Assembly (NCBI GenBank): GCA_034506175.1
Contig: JAPDQB010000039.1
Location: 1-64,000 of the forward strand
Reading direction: 5' to 3'
Source of the DNA: a candidate division KSB1 bacterium
Lineage (GTDB): Bacteria > Zhuqueibacterota > Zhuqueibacteria > Zhuqueibacterales > Zhuqueibacteraceae
DNA: 64,000 nt
Below the pieces are notes generated by a model. The model was not told where the DNA came from. It did no database searches and saw only the letters and a list, made by a program, of their open reading frames with translations. A program made the position numbers and the translations under genes. This document shows positions 9,264-18,600 of the stretch, piece by piece (the stretch's first letter is position 1; each line of letters starts with the position of its first letter).

Positions 9264-9914
9264 ATGAAACCGAAATTCATATTCCTTCTGGCGGTTTTCA
9301 CATCCCTGGCGTTTGTTCCCCCGCCGCTTTTGGCGCAACCAAAAGGCTTAAAGACGACGCCCCTGAACAAGGAATCGAAAATCAATTTCTGGTTTTCGAT
9401 CAACCGCGGTATCAGCGGTGAGGAGAAAGGGCCGGCAAAAATGGCCAGCATCAACCTGCAATACAAAAAGTTATTCCTGTCGGCCCAATACGCAAAAAAT
9501 TTCACCGGTAAAGAAAAGACGGTCGTCACTATCCCATATCCAACTCAATCGTACCAGGAGAATACTTTTCGGGAGGATACTTTCAAAGAATACAACCTGT
9601 TGTTTGGCTTGGGCGAGAACGACGGCGCAATCCATTTCACGCTTTCAACTGGCATCTCGCTTTTTGAAAAAAAGCGTTTTGTCTTCAACGTGAAAAGAGA
9701 TCCTAATCGCAGAGCGGATATTTGGAGTGATGACCTGACCTTCTCAAAAGAATACCTGCACTCCGGTTACAAGCTGGGCGTGCCGATTCGTGGCGAAATT
9801 TTTGTCAGCCCTTTTCGCTTTCTCGGTTTGGGTATTTCCGGATTTGGAAATCTCAATTCCGAAAAATCGTACGGCGGGTTCAGCCTCGGCCTTCATTTTG
9901 GCAAGCTCCGCTAA
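9264..9914 (+). CDS. Predicted outer-membrane beta-barrel protein, unknown function
   Basis: A 216-residue exported protein with a signal peptide (about 1-25, ending L-L-A-Q). The rest alternates polar and hydrophobic residues in short strands (for example N-L-Q-Y-K-K-L-F-L-S-A-Q-Y and F-R-F-L-G-L-G-I-S-G-F-G-N) and ends in G-F-S-L-G-L-H-F-G-K-L-R, typical of small outer-membrane barrels. Start at ATG 9264 behind AAAGGAGTGCATT. It is followed after 19 bases by the lipoprotein at 9934, so the two probably form an operon with the gene at 11515. No specific family recognised. Confidence 0.65.
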   Translation: MKPKFIFLLAVFTSLAFVPPPLLAQPKGLKTTPLNKESKINFWFSINRGISGEEKGPAKMASINLQYKKLFLSAQYAKNFTGKEKTVVTIPYPTQSYQENTFREDTFKEYNLLFGLGENDGAIHFTLSTGISLFEKKRFVFNVKRDPNRRADIWSDDLTFSKEYLHSGYKLGVPIRGEIFVSPFRFLGLGISGFGNLNSEKSYGGFSLGLHFGKLR

Positions 9915-9933
9915 AAAACAAGGAGAGTCAGCT

Positions 9934-11511
9934 ATGCGAAAGAACAAATTCATTCTTCGATTCATGCTCTGTCTCGTTTGCATGACAGGCGTGTCCTGTG
10001 TTTTTTATTCCACACACGTCGGTGAGCTGAGCTGGCAAGACCTGCAAACTGCAAAGGATTTCACGACAAATACGCCGAGCAAGGCCCATCTCATCGATGG
10101 TTCGGTCGTCATCTTCCCCTTCGGCTTCGAGCTGAAAGAAAAGGCGCTTCGTGGCAGGAAGGCGAAAAGCTTTCAGAAGGGGGATTTTTTGCGCAAGCAA
10201 TGGGTCGGCGTCACACAAGTGCCGCTGGACAGCGTCGCCGGCCTGGAGTATTATCAAAACAAATTCCAACCCCTGCCGTTTCTTGCAAGCTTGCCCGCCG
10301 TAACTGTGGGATCGATTTACATCTACAAAGCTATTTTTGGCTCCTGTCCCACCATTTATTCTTACGATGGTGAAGAATACACCCTGGAAGCAGAGGCCTT
10401 CAGCTACAGCATTGCACCGCGTTTTGAAAACGATGATCTCGACCGTCTGGAATCCGGAAAAACTTTCGATGGCGAGTATCGGCTGAAAGTCGCCAACGAG
10501 GCTCTCGAAACCCATTACCTCAACTCAATGGCGCTGTTGGCTGTTGACCATGCCGAGGGTTTCGAAGCGTTTCCTTCGACGGATCGAGAAATCGTCCTGT
10601 TCGGCAAGGAAAGCGCATTGCTTTCGGCCACGAGCAAATCGGGCGACGAGGTGGCCGGGCTTGTTTCTTCCCGGGATAGCCGGTGGTATCAAAGCGATTC
10701 CCTGCTCGTCGCACAGCTCACCCGGGAAGTGACGCAAGATTGGATCGACATCAAAGTGAATATTCCCCGAGGTGCGCGAAGGATGGCTGTCGCCCTCCGC
10801 CTGCGAAATACGCTGATGAATACGGTTCTTCTTTACGACGTGATGTTGCAGGCGCAAGGCATCGCCGCAATGGACTGGCTGGGCAGCGAAACCTCCGATC
10901 TGCTCTATGCCTGGCGTTTGTCGAATTGGTACAAAAAACATTTTGGCCTGCGCATTCAACTTTTCGATGGCAGGAAGTTCGAAGACGTGGCGCGAATCGG
11001 CGACTCCGGCCCGATTGCCTGGCACCAAACGGCGGTGGAGCTGCCGGTTCCGAAAAGCGAAGTCGCGCAGTTGCGATTTGCCTTTCTCCCCGACAACTGG
11101 GCGATCGATTGGATCGGTGTCAGTTTTGACGGAAATGACGACTATCGCGCAAAAACAGTTTTGTGCAGTGAAATGGTTGATCGCAACGGCACCAGCCGGA
11201 ATGATTTGCTCGCCCTGTTTGAGAAAAAGGATGATCGCTATCTCATCACGTATCCCGGCGATTATTACCTCCTGAAATTCCGGGCCGCGCCGGCGCCAGA
11301 AGGACAGCGGCGCACCTGTTTTGTGAAATCACGCGGATTCTATATCGAATGGCTGCGCCGGGAATGGTTGACAAAGAATCCGGGTGAAAGACAGCGTTTT
11401 GAGCTGAACGATCAGGCAATCAAGCAGACAGCGCAGCTCTGGCTTGCCAAAAAGCAGCGTTTCGAGCAGGAATTCTTTGCCTCAAAAATCGCGCATGAAG
11501 GAGGGAATTGA
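9934..11511 (+). CDS. Large lipoprotein with CPxIYSYDGEEY motif, unknown function
   Basis: A 525-residue lipoprotein (lipobox M-T-G-V-S-C, Cys22), cotranscribed with its neighbours. From about residue 138 there is a conserved-looking segment, C-P-T-I-Y-S-Y-D-G-E-E-Y-T-L-E-A-E, then F-D-G-E-Y-R-L-K-V-A-N-E-A-L-E-T-H-Y and L-A-V-D-H. From memory, this pattern recurs in uncharacterised exported proteins of several phyla; no activity is known to me. The N-terminal part speaks of regulation by hydrophobic 'DGSVVIFPFGFE' and 'V-P-L-D-S-V-A-G-L-E' units like those of the VSDSSL family. Start at ATG 9934 after AAGGAGAGTCAGCT. The stop is 3 bases before the next start, implying translational coupling. 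Confidence 0.7.
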   Translation: MRKNKFILRFMLCLVCMTGVSCVFYSTHVGELSWQDLQTAKDFTTNTPSKAHLIDGSVVIFPFGFELKEKALRGRKAKSFQKGDFLRKQWVGVTQVPLDSVAGLEYYQNKFQPLPFLASLPAVTVGSIYIYKAIFGSCPTIYSYDGEEYTLEAEAFSYSIAPRFENDDLDRLESGKTFDGEYRLKVANEALETHYLNSMALLAVDHAEGFEAFPSTDREIVLFGKESALLSATSKSGDEVAGLVSSRDSRWYQSDSLLVAQLTREVTQDWIDIKVNIPRGARRMAVALRLRNTLMNTVLLYDVMLQAQGIAAMDWLGSETSDLLYAWRLSNWYKKHFGLRIQLFDGRKFEDVARIGDSGPIAWHQTAVELPVPKSEVAQLRFAFLPDNWAIDWIGVSFDGNDDYRAKTVLCSEMVDRNGTSRNDLLALFEKKDDRYLITYPGDYYLLKFRAAPAPEGQRRTCFVKSRGFYIEWLRREWLTKNPGERQRFELNDQAIKQTAQLWLAKKQRFEQEFFASKIAHEGGN

Positions 11512-11514
11512 GCC

Positions 11515-12051
11515 ATGAAAACAACGTTTATCATTTTATGCTGCTTTTGCCTGTGTGCCTGTGCCGCGCGCTCGACAGACTTTGCCACCCCCAAAGGTGA
11601 GAAGTTTACGCTCCGGCATATCGACAATTCTCGGTATGGCGGCGAATTGCTCGCCCTCGCCGATTCCACGCTCTTTTTCGAGTCTAACAACAGGCTTCAT
11701 GCCATACCCATCTCGAAAATCAAAAAAATACATATCCACGGCTATAGTGTCAAAGGCGTGAAGACGCCGACGATGCTGGCAGTTATCGGAATTGACATTG
11801 CGGTCATTTCGATAGCCGGAGGCGATGATGATGTCAGGACCCTGACTCTTTTGTCAGGTTTGTCGCTCCCTCTGGCTATGGCGGGGATATTTATCGGCGA
11901 TCCCAAAGTCAATTTTACGCCGCCCTTTACCGCAAGCGATCTCTATAAATTGCGGCTTTATTGCCGCTATCCGCAAGGGTTGGCCTCAGAACAATGGCAG
12001 GCGCTATTGAATAGCTACGGGCAAAAGGAATTTCATCGACTGCTGGAATAG
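11515..12051 (+). CDS. Small lipoprotein of the VSDSSL/ADSTL type
   Basis: A 178-residue lipoprotein (Cys-rich signal, lipid attachment probably Cys16 in C-L-C-A-C). After it comes a unit like those in the 4219 and 6230 proteins: F-T-L-R-H-I-D-N-S-R-Y-G-G-E-L-L-A-L-A-D-S-T-L-F-F, then I-P-I-S-K-I-K-K-I-H-I. Two hydrophobic segments follow (about 82-102 and 106-126). Start ATG 11515 with GGAGGGAATTGAGCC just upstream, overlapping the end of the 9934 gene. It is the last gene of a three-gene set. Function unknown. Confidence 0.65.
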   Translation: MKTTFIILCCFCLCACAARSTDFATPKGEKFTLRHIDNSRYGGELLALADSTLFFESNNRLHAIPISKIKKIHIHGYSVKGVKTPTMLAVIGIDIAVISIAGGDDDVRTLTLLSGLSLPLAMAGIFIGDPKVNFTPPFTASDLYKLRLYCRYPQGLASEQWQALLNSYGQKEFHRLLE

Positions 12052-12065
12052 GCCGCCGGCGACGC

Positions 12066-12136
12066 GGGGTGTACCTCTATCAGCTCCGCGCCGGTGGCTT
12101 TTCGTGCAGACGCGGCGGATGGCGCTGGTGAGATAA
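12066..12136 (+). pseudogene. Orphan, frameshifted T9SS sorting-domain tail
   Basis: Encodes G-V-Y-L-Y-Q-L-R-A-G-G-F in one frame and V-Q-T-R-R-M-A-L-V-R-stop in another, with the break at about 12101-12104. This is the last 22 residues of the sorting domain found intact at 3960-4040 and 15150-15223. The rest of the gene is gone. Confidence 0.8.
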
Positions 12137-12156
12137 GTCTGAGATGTTGGAGTCAC

Positions 12157-12217
12157 GGAGTGGTGGATTGACTGGTCCGTCGGATGGGATGCGATTACTC
12201 AATCAATCCACCACTCC
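12157..12217. repeat. Inverted repeat between T9SS genes
   Basis: GGAGTGGTGGATTGA at 12157-12171 and its exact reverse complement at 12203-12217 form a 15-bp stem with a 31-base loop. A related 20-bp pair with one mismatch lies at 19853-19872/19891-19910, also just after a sorting-domain stop. It may act as a transcript 3' end or be a dispersed repeat; there is no T-run. Confidence 0.75.
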
Positions 12218-12262
12218 AAAACCCGGATAAATCTTTCTTAAAATTCAATTCGGAGGTGTGTG

Positions 12263-15223
12263 ATGAAACTTGTAAAAATTTTTTCGCGCTTGACTCTTTG
12301 TTTGTTGCTCGGCGCCCAAGGGGCCCTCGCGCAAAACGATTTCTGGCGGCAAACCGACGGACCGTTTGGGGGAGACATTCGTGCCTTCGCCATCGACAGC
12401 GCTGGATACATTTTCACCGGGACGTTTGGCGCCGGGATTTTCCGATCCACTGACAACGGCGAAAATTGGAGCGCCGTGAATACTGGTCTGACGAATAAAA
12501 CTGTTTTGGCTCTCGCTATGAATCCGGCAACCGGGAATATTATTGCCGGGACGGGATCCTTTTTCCTTTCAACGCCTGTAAATGGTGCCGTCTTCCGTTC
12601 AACCAATAGTGGAGCAAGTTGGGAAAAAATCCTTGATCTGAGTAACACGGTGGTTTTGTCTCTCGCCAGCAATTCACAAGGCCATATTTTTGCCGGCACG
12701 CTGGGGCGAGGCGTTTTCCGCTCCACCACCAATGGCGCCAGTTGGGATTCTGTGAATGCCGGTTTGACGCAATCCGCGTTCAAAACCATCCGGGCGCTTG
12801 CCATCCATCAGGCAACCGGAGAAGTTTTTGCAGCGACGGACAGCAGCGGGCTTTTTCGCCTGCCCCCGAGCAGCAACACCTGGGAGCGAATCACCATTGG
12901 CTTGCAACAGGATGAAAATATTCGCTCCCTGATCATCAGAAATAACGGGTATTTCTTTGCCGGAACGCAGTATTCATCAAATGCACTGCGTGGCAGGCTT
13001 TTGCGATCGGCGGATGGCACGACGTGGGGTGAAGTTGGTAATGGCCTGGTGGGACGGGAGATTATCACGCTCGCGACTAATTCCAAAGGTGATATTTTTG
13101 CCGGTACCGGAGGCTTCCTGTGGTCTGTTATTGGCAGAATCTTTCGTTCCACAGATAATGGCGAGAACTGGACAGAACCCGATCCGAGCTTTAAAAATCC
13201 CGGTGTTCAGTGTCTTGCCGTTAATGCGAGCGATGAGATTTTTGCCGGCACTCTCGGCAGCGGGGTTTTCCGTTCAAACGATCAGGGCGGCAGTTGGCAA
13301 GCCAGCAACCATGGTTTGCTGGGCGTGGCGATTCAAGCCCTCGCCCTAAATTCCAGCGGTCAAATTTTTGCCGGAACGAGTGGCGCTGGCATCTTCCGGG
13401 GGATCGATGTCGCAGGAAATTGGCAACCCATTAACAGCGGTCTGGGGAACTATCAAGTAACAACGCTGGCCATTTCCACCAATAATCAAATTTTTGCCGG
13501 TTCCGCTTATGCCGGCGTTTTCCGTTCCGATGATAACGGTGAAACCTGGCAGGCCCGCAACACCGGTCTGACTGGGCCGGGAGTCGTTGCGCTTGCCACC
13601 CGCTCCAATGGAGATGTCTTTGCCGGCACGGGAAATGTTCTGTCGGGAAAAAATGGCGGCGTCTTCCGTTTGACCGGTAACAATCAGAATTGGACGCGCG
13701 TGCTGAATCTGCCGGAAAATCTCGTCCTTTCACTGGCTCTCAATACCAATGGGCATGTCTTTGCAGGGACCAATGGCGCCGGGATTTTTCGTGCCACCAC
13801 TAACGACACGGTATGGAATCCCGTCAATGTTGGTTTGACCAACAAGGATGTCCGCGCCCTGGCCATCCATGCTGCAACGCAGGAAATTTTTGCGGGAACC
13901 GCAGGTGGCGGCGTCTTCCGTTCAACGGATAACGGCGACAACTGGGTGGCAGTCAATGCCGGTTTGACGAACAAGAACATCCGTGCGCTTGCCATCAGCG
14001 CAAACGGCGTTATTTGGGCAGGTACTGCAGGCGGGGGAGTCTTCTACTCTCTTGACAGCGGCACTCGCTGGAATGTCCTCAATAACGGCCTGACAGACAA
14101 GCAGGTCTTGGCGCTGGCCATCGATTCCAGCAGATATGTTTATGCCGGAACCGAAGGCGGCGGCGTGTTTCGCAGTCTGGAGTCAACCATTGTTCCTCCG
14201 GCCGTGCCAACACTTGCCTCACCCGCTGATGGCGCCGTCAACCAGCCACCGATTTTGACATTGCGCTGGAATGCCGCAGCAGCCGCTGAGACTTATCACT
14301 TGCAAGTTGCCACGAGCTCCAGCTTCGCCACTCCGATCGTCGATGATTCCACGATTACCACAACTTTTCGGCAAGTCGGGCCCTTGCCGTTCAATACAAC
14401 TTACTACTGGCGCGTGAATGCCAAAAACATCGCCGGCCCCAGCAACTGGTCGAGTGTGTGGCGCTTCACAACCACCGCCCAAACGACGAGCCGGGAAGTT
14501 CGGGTGGTGAATACCAATGCTTCTCCCGGCAGCACGGTGGAGGTCCCCATCCAGCTTTTGGCGCAGGGCGATGAAAACGCCCTGGGCTTCAGCCTCAATT
14601 TTGATACCGCCATTCTGAGCAATCCGCAAGCCAGGCGTGGCAAAGACGCAAGCGCGGCCACACTCAACACCAATTCCAGTCAAGTCGGCTCCGGACGTTT
14701 TGGCATTGCTCTGGCTTTGCCTGCCGGGCAAAGCTTTGCCGCCGGCACACGGGAAATCGTCATCGTGAGTTTCACCGTCAATGCCAATACCACGGCGGAC
14801 TCCGCCCGGATCGAATTTGGCGGTCAACCTGTGGTGCAGGAGGTGGTGGATGCCAGCGGCAACGTGTTGGCGGCGACCTGGACGGCTGGGAGGGTTCGAA
14901 TCGAGACGCCGACTTCAGTCAAGGAAACTACCGGTGAGGTGCCATCATCGTTTGCGCTAAAGCAAAATTCTCCCAACCCCTTCAATCCATCAACGACGAT
15001 CAAGTATGAACTGCCGCAGCAGGTCGAAGTGAAGCTGGTGATCTTCGACCTCATGGGTCGGCGCGTGCGCACGCTGGTGGATCAACGCCAGCAGTCCGGG
15101 CGGTATGCGATCACGTGGGATGGCCGCAACGAGCAAGGGGAGGTTGTCACCAGTGGTGTGTATCTGTATCAGCTTCACGCGGGGAATTTCGTGCAAACGC
15201 GGCGGATGGCGCTGGTGAGATAA
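12263..15223 (+). CDS. BNR propeller, FN3 and cohesin-like T9SS cargo protein
   Basis: A 986-residue secreted protein. The signal peptide is about 1-24 (ending A-L-A-Q). About 14 BNR units (I-F-A-G-T, then G-V-F-R-S-T-D-N-G) run to residue about 640. One FN3 module spans about 645-740. A cohesin-like module spans about 744-880 (R-E-V-R-V, G-S-T-V-E-V-P-I-Q-L, E-N-A-L-G-F-S-L-N-F-D, A-L-P-A-G-Q-S-F-A). The T9SS sorting domain is about 895-986. Cohesin folds normally bind dockerins, and the next gene carries a dockerin-like segment, so the two might interact; this is inference. GGAGG lies six bases before ATG 12263; GTG 12260 is a possible alternative. Confidence 0.85.
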   Translation: MKLVKIFSRLTLCLLLGAQGALAQNDFWRQTDGPFGGDIRAFAIDSAGYIFTGTFGAGIFRSTDNGENWSAVNTGLTNKTVLALAMNPATGNIIAGTGSFFLSTPVNGAVFRSTNSGASWEKILDLSNTVVLSLASNSQGHIFAGTLGRGVFRSTTNGASWDSVNAGLTQSAFKTIRALAIHQATGEVFAATDSSGLFRLPPSSNTWERITIGLQQDENIRSLIIRNNGYFFAGTQYSSNALRGRLLRSADGTTWGEVGNGLVGREIITLATNSKGDIFAGTGGFLWSVIGRIFRSTDNGENWTEPDPSFKNPGVQCLAVNASDEIFAGTLGSGVFRSNDQGGSWQASNHGLLGVAIQALALNSSGQIFAGTSGAGIFRGIDVAGNWQPINSGLGNYQVTTLAISTNNQIFAGSAYAGVFRSDDNGETWQARNTGLTGPGVVALATRSNGDVFAGTGNVLSGKNGGVFRLTGNNQNWTRVLNLPENLVLSLALNTNGHVFAGTNGAGIFRATTNDTVWNPVNVGLTNKDVRALAIHAATQEIFAGTAGGGVFRSTDNGDNWVAVNAGLTNKNIRALAISANGVIWAGTAGGGVFYSLDSGTRWNVLNNGLTDKQVLALAIDSSRYVYAGTEGGGVFRSLESTIVPPAVPTLASPADGAVNQPPILTLRWNAAAAAETYHLQVATSSSFATPIVDDSTITTTFRQVGPLPFNTTYYWRVNAKNIAGPSNWSSVWRFTTTAQTTSREVRVVNTNASPGSTVEVPIQLLAQGDENALGFSLNFDTAILSNPQARRGKDASAATLNTNSSQVGSGRFGIALALPAGQSFAAGTREIVIVSFTVNANTTADSARIEFGGQPVVQEVVDASGNVLAATWTAGRVRIETPTSVKETTGEVPSSFALKQNSPNPFNPSTTIKYELPQQVEVKLVIFDLMGRRVRTLVDQRQQSGRYAITWDGRNEQGEVVTSGVYLYQLHAGNFVQTRRMALVR

Positions 15224-15627
15224 GGCCATTTGAAGTTGAAATGTTGGAATTCTTGAAGCCTGGCTGAAAAGTCTTTGTGGGATATGCTGCCAGCAAGTGA
15301 CAGCCTGGCCTGCCCAGCCGCAGGCCAGAGCTGGTTGTCCTGCTTTTCAGCCACGCCTCTTGAAATTTTCCAACAATCCACGAAGCCCCTGCCACCCCAA
15401 TCAAGCCAAAAGGCCAAAAAATTGAGAGGAAACGCGGCTTTGGTGTGTCAAATTATAATAGGGAAAGGCTAATAGACCATCCCACATTTTAATGCAGACG
15501 CGGAGGAAGACATGTCATGTCGCTCACCCTGAAAATTTGAGGCGCGCGCCTTGTCTTTCGCCATCGTTTGAAGGCGTCCCAGTTTAAATGTAAGAATCAT
15601 AATTTATTTCAGGAAAGGGAGGAAACT
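15224..15627. other. 404-base intergenic stretch
   Basis: No gene is supported here. A TATAAT box lies at 15454-15459, without a convincing -35 element. The segment at 15260-15370 has imperfectly complementary halves (CTGGCTGAAAAG against CTTTTCAGCCACG), suggesting another dispersed hairpin. The region immediately before 15628 holds GGAAAGGGAGGAAACT, the likely ribosome binding site of the next gene. Confidence 0.5.
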
Positions 15628-18600
15628 GTGAAAACCATTATCTTTTCTTTTATTCTCGCCTCGCTGCTCGGAGCCGCTTCAGCAAGAACTCAGGACCTCG
15701 ACAAGCGAGAAGATCCGCTTGACCGCCGCCTTGCTCATCCCAAGCTGAAACGCTACCTGGAAATCTCCAAAAACGACTCTGTGCTTGTCGCCCCCTGGCA
15801 ACAAGAGAAGTTTCAGGATCCGAGGCTGCTGTGGCGTGACCAGGCCGCGGACCAGCCGGATTTTCCGGGCTTTCGCCTAAAGGACGGAGGTGTTCTGGGC
15901 GAGGCGAAAGATGCCAAATTATTTCGCGCCGCCTTGCAGAAATCTCTCGGAAGAGTTGATACCGCCTGGACGCGCGAGTATGCCTCGGAGTTGGCGCCGG
16001 CTTATGATATTGCGACGGCCATCACCATGGACGGCTTGGGCAATGTCTATGTGACCGGTTATAGCTCGAACAAGCCCTATGGCGTGGACTATTTCACGAT
16101 CAAGTACGGCGCTGCCGGCGAGCGCGTCTGGACGGCGCGCTATAACGGCCCGGGAAACGGCGATGACGGCGCCTTTGCCATCGCCGTGGATGGCGCCGGC
16201 AATGTTTACGTGACGGGAAGGAGTTGGGGTTCAGACGCATCAACTGAAGATTACGCCACGATCAAATATAACGCCGCCGGCGTGGCGCAATGGGTGGCGC
16301 GCTACAATGGGCCGGGGAATTATATCGATGCGGCTTACGCTCTTGGCCTTGATGCCGCTGGCAATGTCTATGTCACGGGATATAGCGCCGGCTCAAACCT
16401 ATCTGTTGATTACGCCACGATCAAATATAGCGCCGCCGGCGTGGAGCAATGGGTGGCGCGCTACAATGGGCCGGGAAATTCCAGCGACTTCGCGCGCGCT
16501 CTTCGTGTTGATTCCGCCAGCGGGGATGTTTATGTGACGGGAGAGAGTTGGGGCTCCGGTACCGCTTATGATTACGCCACCCTCAAATACAATTCTGCTG
16601 GCGCAGAACAATGGGTCGCCCGCTATAATGGGCCGGGAAATTCTAGTGACTTCGCGCGCGCCCTCAGCGTTGACCCCGCCAGCGGGGATGTTTACGTCAC
16701 AGGATACAGCCGAGGCGCCGGCACCGCTTATGATTACGCCACCCTCAAATACAATTCTGCTGGCGCACAACAATGGGTCGCCCGCTATAATGGGCCGGGT
16801 AACTTTGACGACGCGGCGTATGCGCTTGGCGTTGATGTCGCCGGCAATGTTTATGTGACCGGGCTGAGTTATGGCTCAGGGACCTCTTATGATTACGCCA
16901 CCATCAAATACAATTCCGCTGGCGCGGAACAATGGGTCGACCGTTACAATGGGCCAGGAAACTCTAGTGATTACGCCTATGCGCTTGGCCTCGACGCCGC
17001 CGGCAATGTCTATGTGACCGGATACAGTTGGGGCTCAGGCACATCCCATGATTACGCCACGATCAAGTACAACAGCGCCGGCGTTCGGCTCTGGCTGGAG
17101 CGACACAATGAGCCGGGCAATGACTCCGACTATGCACAAGCCCTTGCAGTCGACGCAGCGGGCAATATCGGCCTGGCGGGAGCGAGTTATCGCTTGGATA
17201 CGGATTATGATTTCCTCACGGTCAAATACAACAGCGCCAGCCTCAAGCAATGGAGCGACCGCTACAATGGGCCGGGAAACTCTCGTGAGCGCCCCACGGC
17301 CATGGCAGCGGATGCCGCCGGCAATGTTTATGTAACCGGCGCCAGTTTTGCCTCTCGCACAGGCTACGATTACGCCACCATCAAATACAATGCAGCCGGG
17401 ATCATGGAATGGAGTGCCCGGTATGCCGGGCCGGGAAGCTCTTTTGATGAGCCTTCCGACTTGGCGGTGGACAATTTCGGCAACGTTTATGTCACGGGAA
17501 GCAGCGGCACCATCAAATACAATAAAGACGGCGTCCAACAATGGTTCGATATGCAAAAGGGGACTGCACTTGCCGTTGACGCCGCTGGCAACGTCCATGT
17601 CACCGGAGAAATTTTTGGTTTGAGTTCGCAAGTTGATTATGCGACCATCAAGTACAACAGCGCCGGCGTCAAGCAATGGATAAAATACTACAATGGGCCG
17701 GACAATACTTCTGACTATGCCGCGGCGCTGGCCATCGATCCCGCCGGCAATGTTTATGTGACCGGCACCAGTTATAATGCCAGACGCGGCCCTGATTACG
17801 CCACCGTGAAATACAACAGCGCCGGCGTCGAACAGTGGGTTGCCCGCTACAACGGGCCGGCGGATTCGAGTGATTTCGCCTTTGCCATCGCGGTGGATAA
17901 CGCCGGCAATGTTTATGTGACCGGGTCAAGCCGGGGCGCCAACTTGGTTTATGATTACGCCACCATCAAGTATAATAGCGCCGGCGTCAAGCAATGGGAA
18001 GCCCGTTTTAATCGAACAGGTACTTCTTCAAGCTCCGCCTACGATTTGGCGGTGGACGCTGGCGGCAATGTCTATGTCACAGGAAGTTCCGGCACGATCA
18101 AATACAATCCAATCGGCGCCCTCCAATGGTTCAAATCCGGATTCGGAGTTGACCTGGCTTTGGACGTCGCCGGCAACGTTTATGTGCTTGGGGTCGGCCT
18201 GATCAAATACACTCCCAACGGCGTTCAAGATTGGTTGTTGTTCGCTTTTGGCAACTCCCTGGCGGTGGACCTTGCTGGCAATGTTTATGTAATAACTGAA
18301 AGAATCGGACAGGGTTGGAGTGTTTACAATACGACGAAGTACGTCCAGGATCCGCCCATTACACCCCCATCGGGCCGGGAAGTCCGGATTGCGCGGCGCG
18401 TTACCTCGCCTGGCCGTGCGGTGGAAGTTCCCATCGAGCTTGCCGCCCAAGGCAATGAAAACGCCATTGGCTTTAGCCTCAATTTTGATTCCGCAACTCT
18501 GAGCAGCCCGCAAGCCAAAGTTGGCAAAGACGCCGCTGCCGCTGCGCTCAATGTCAATTCGACTCAGGTGGGTTCCGGTCGCCTCGGCATGGCCTTGGCG

